Shown here: piece after piece, positions 62,171 to 64,000 of the stretch
Layout of the letters: each line of letters starts with the position of its first letter
How positions within the stretch are numbered: position 1 is the stretch's first letter
NCBI RefSeq assembly: GCF_003391135.1
Contig: NZ_CP031455.1
Location: 7,219,501-7,283,500 of the forward strand
Direction: 5' to 3'
Source of the DNA: Streptoverticillium olivoreticuli subsp. olivoreticuli
GTDB lineage: Bacteria > Actinomycetota > Actinomycetes > Streptomycetales > Streptomycetaceae
Length of the DNA: 64,000 nt
Notes under the pieces: model-generated
The model's database searches: none
What the model saw: the letters and a program-made list of their open reading frames with translations, nothing else
What the model was told of the DNA's origin: nothing
Made by a program: the position numbers and the translations under genes

Positions 62171-63937
62171 TCACGGCAAACCGGATTTGTGATCCGGTGA
62201 CCCCGCGAACGGTCTTCGGGGGTCGGGGAACAGCGCGAGCTGGTCACCTTGGTCCAGTCGGGTCTTACCGCCTCGTACGGGCGTGCTCGCTGTCCTGGGT
62301 GGGCTCGCGGTCCCGCGTGGCCTGGGGACGAATGCGGTCTGGCCGGTAGCTCTCCGCGCAGCGATCCTCTGGTCGCTGGCGGTCACACCTGGCCGACGCC
62401 GGATTCCGTGTCCCAGGCCACGCCTGCCAATAGCCACAGCCGCCGAGTGGTGGCGTGTGACGGTGGTCTTCTTGCTGATCTGCTGGAGTGGGGTCTTCCA
62501 GTACCGCTCGCCCCAGTTGCTGGTGTACGCCGGATCGACCGCGATGACGACAAGCCCGGCATGGAACGCCATGCCGCGCAGCCGTTCCCGGAACCGTGCG
62601 GTCGGGATGCCAGCCACTGTTTTCCGGAACTTCTTTCCCCGGCCGCCGCGTCCCATCCGCTCCCGGCCCGTCGAGCGGGCGTCGTCGAAGTTGAGGTTCT
62701 CCACCACGATCCCCGCGCAGCCGTGTTGCCGGGCAAGCTTGATGAGTTGGCTGATCGCGTCCCGCAGGCGGCCGTCGCGCTGCAATGCGGGGCCGATCAG
62801 GTCGAGCGGGATGGTGTGCGGTTGGCCGATCGGGTTGCCGTGCGGGTCGAGCACGTAAGCGGCAAGGTGGTCGGCGTTGAGGTCGATGCCGATGGTGCGT
62901 TCATCGAAGTCTCGGATCTCCTCCGGGGTGGGCAGCACGGCCTTGTCGGCGCACCAGGACGCATCGAGGTACCAGCGTCCACGTACCGGGTCGTACACGA
63001 AGTCGTACCGGACCGCTCTGTTGACGGTCACGCGGTCGAGCCATTCGTCACGGCGGTGGGAGAACTGCACGGTGCAGCTCAGCTGGTACCGGCCCCGAGG
63101 CGCGTTCGCCAGATGCCGTAGCGGCTCCGGGAGGACGATGGTGACCGAGCCGTCGTTCGGGTTGACGCAGATCGTGTAGTTCCCGAACGGCGCGCCGGAC
63201 TCCCCGTCAGCGGTGAGGAACAGCCGGGCGGCATCCCACTGCTCACGCCACTGGGCCTCGGTGAGCTGGGCCTTCTCCAGGTTGTGCCGGGCCTTCGCCA
63301 AGCGGCGTCCGCCGATTGCGATGCTCGGCTTTCCAGAGGCGATCCGCTGCTCAACGCGGGCGAGGCGTGCTGTGAGGACCTGCAAGCGGCGCTGCTTGCC
63401 GAACCGCTCGCCCTGGTCCCGGTAGCCGCTCGCCTTGCCCTTCTTGCCTCCGCACGGCGCGGCCAGGCGCTGGGTGATCGTGCGGATCGCACGCCGCAGA
63501 GACGATGCCTCGTCGTACAGGCAGCGGAGAGAGAGTTGGTACTGGTCCTCGCTCGCCCTGGTCATCGCCCCGGCCAGACGCGAGGACGACTGCTTCGTCA
63601 GGCTGTGTTTGCGCTCGGTGCGCTGGTTGTCCTTGACGCGCACCTTACCGATCTCGATGCGCCGGGCCAGGTCAGCACGCTGATGGTGTCCGAGGTGTCG
63701 GCCGACCAGCGTCAATACCTGATCGTCCTGGGCGGTGGTGTGCACACGGTCCCGTATGCGGGCACCGGACGGTGCGGCGACGGTGAAAGGGGCAGCCAGT
63801 ATGCGAAGTCGCTTACCTCGCCTCTTCCGGGGCACTGGGTGGCCTCCTCCCCGATCGACAGGATCAGTCCATAAGTTGCGGCCAAACATGCCCCATAAGT
63901 CGCGGTGGCGGACAGTGGACTTGACCGCCTTCGTCAA
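62171..63937 (-). CDS. tnpB: TnpB-type protein (IS605 OrfB-like family)
   Basis: A RuvC-fold nuclease-like protein of up to 588 residues. The catalytic Asp is in GIDLNADHLAAYVLD near 345, Glu in VVENLNFDDA near 410 and a late Asp in IAVDPAYTSNWG near 466, with helical guide-binding regions upstream. The Cys pairs of the usual zinc ribbon after DPAYTS are missing. TnpB proteins are RNA-guided nucleases of IS605/IS607-family elements; this resembles a Streptomyces subgroup with VDPAYTSRWG. The start is uncertain: TTG 63937 is the longest in-window choice, the frame is open to the window edge, and homology becomes clear only near GTG 63745. No TnpA is seen in the window. Confidence 0.8.
   Translation of the reverse strand: MTKAVKSTVRHRDLWGMFGRNLWTDPVDRGGGHPVPRKRRGKRLRILAAPFTVAAPSGARIRDRVHTTAQDDQVLTLVGRHLGHHQRADLARRIEIGKVRVKDNQRTERKHSLTKQSSSRLAGAMTRASEDQYQLSLRCLYDEASSLRRAIRTITQRLAAPCGGKKGKASGYRDQGERFGKQRRLQVLTARLARVEQRIASGKPSIAIGGRRLAKARHNLEKAQLTEAQWREQWDAARLFLTADGESGAPFGNYTICVNPNDGSVTIVLPEPLRHLANAPRGRYQLSCTVQFSHRRDEWLDRVTVNRAVRYDFVYDPVRGRWYLDASWCADKAVLPTPEEIRDFDERTIGIDLNADHLAAYVLDPHGNPIGQPHTIPLDLIGPALQRDGRLRDAISQLIKLARQHGCAGIVVENLNFDDARSTGRERMGRGGRGKKFRKTVAGIPTARFRERLRGMAFHAGLVVIAVDPAYTSNWGERYWKTPLQQISKKTTVTRHHSAAVAIGRRGLGHGIRRRPGVTASDQRIAARRATGQTAFVPRPRGTASPPRTASTPVRGGKTRLDQGDQLALFPDPRRPFAGSPDHKSGLP
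62181..62197. repeat. Small hairpin at the 3' end of tnpB
   Basis: CCGGAT at 62181-62186 pairs with ATCCGG at 62192-62197 around TTGTG, overlapping the last codons of tnpB. In IS605-type elements a subterminal hairpin marks the right end, and the guide RNA ends there, so this is a candidate element boundary next to the pnkp fragment. Confidence 0.45.
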
Positions 63938-64000
63938 CGTCTTGGCTTCGCTGGCCGCTGCCGTACAGCAGACTGGAGAACGAGGTGACCACCGCCAGAA

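Overview
The window is Streptomyces-type actinobacterial DNA: very high GC, strong G/C bias at third codon positions, GTG and TTG starts, 4-8 bp stop/start overlaps, a LAL-type LuxR regulator and two large secondary-metabolite loci side by side. No rRNA, tRNA or CRISPR array was recognised. All names come from reading the sequence against remembered families; no search was run.

Region A (1-24486) is the end of a modular type I polyketide cluster that starts before the window. The tail of one PKS (DH-KR-ACP) and a bimodular PKS with a terminal thioesterase give three consecutive dehydrating modules, so the released chain should end as a conjugated polyenoate carrying an alpha-methyl group. Beyond a double-hairpin terminator lie a discrete acyltransferase, a thioesterase-fold protein that has lost its catalytic Ser and His, an acyl-AMP ligase, an arginine/lysine 2-monooxygenase, a LAL regulator and a sulfotransferase. 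Monooxygenase, ligase and acyltransferase together are the set used to make amino- or guanidino-acyl starter units (4-guanidinobutyryl type). With a sulfotransferase this points to a clethramycin/mediomycin-like product, by inference only. Regulator-site candidates (TAGGGG repeats) lie in two promoters.

Region B (24647-26094) is a DUF4956 membrane protein and a VTC-domain protein, probably not biosynthetic.

Region C (26039-53154) is a complete long-form antimycin cluster: antP-O-N-M-L-K-J-I-H leftward, antG-F-Q rightward, antE, an MbtH-like gene, antD and antC leftward, then antB-A rightward. AntN, AntO and AntP turn tryptophan into anthranilate. AntF loads it on AntG, and AntH-L (PaaABCDE-like) converts it to the 3-aminosalicylyl unit. 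AntC adds threonine and pyruvate-derived lactate. AntD adds an alkylmalonyl unit made by AntE and cyclises the chain. AntM reduces a ketone and AntB acylates the C-8 hydroxyl. AntQ activates carrier proteins and AntA is the cluster sigma factor. The MbtH-like gene is not one of the named antA-antQ genes.

Region D (53155-60782) looks like chromosomal backbone: a SepF paralogue, an ATPase-MazG pair, small conserved proteins, an LLM oxidoreductase, homocysteine methyltransferase, an unknown 504-residue protein and a NUDIX hydrolase. Region E (60860-64000) is a decayed Hen1-Pnkp RNA-repair locus, with both genes truncated and pnkp frameshifted, ending against a TnpB-type (IS605 OrfB-like) element that runs to the window edge.
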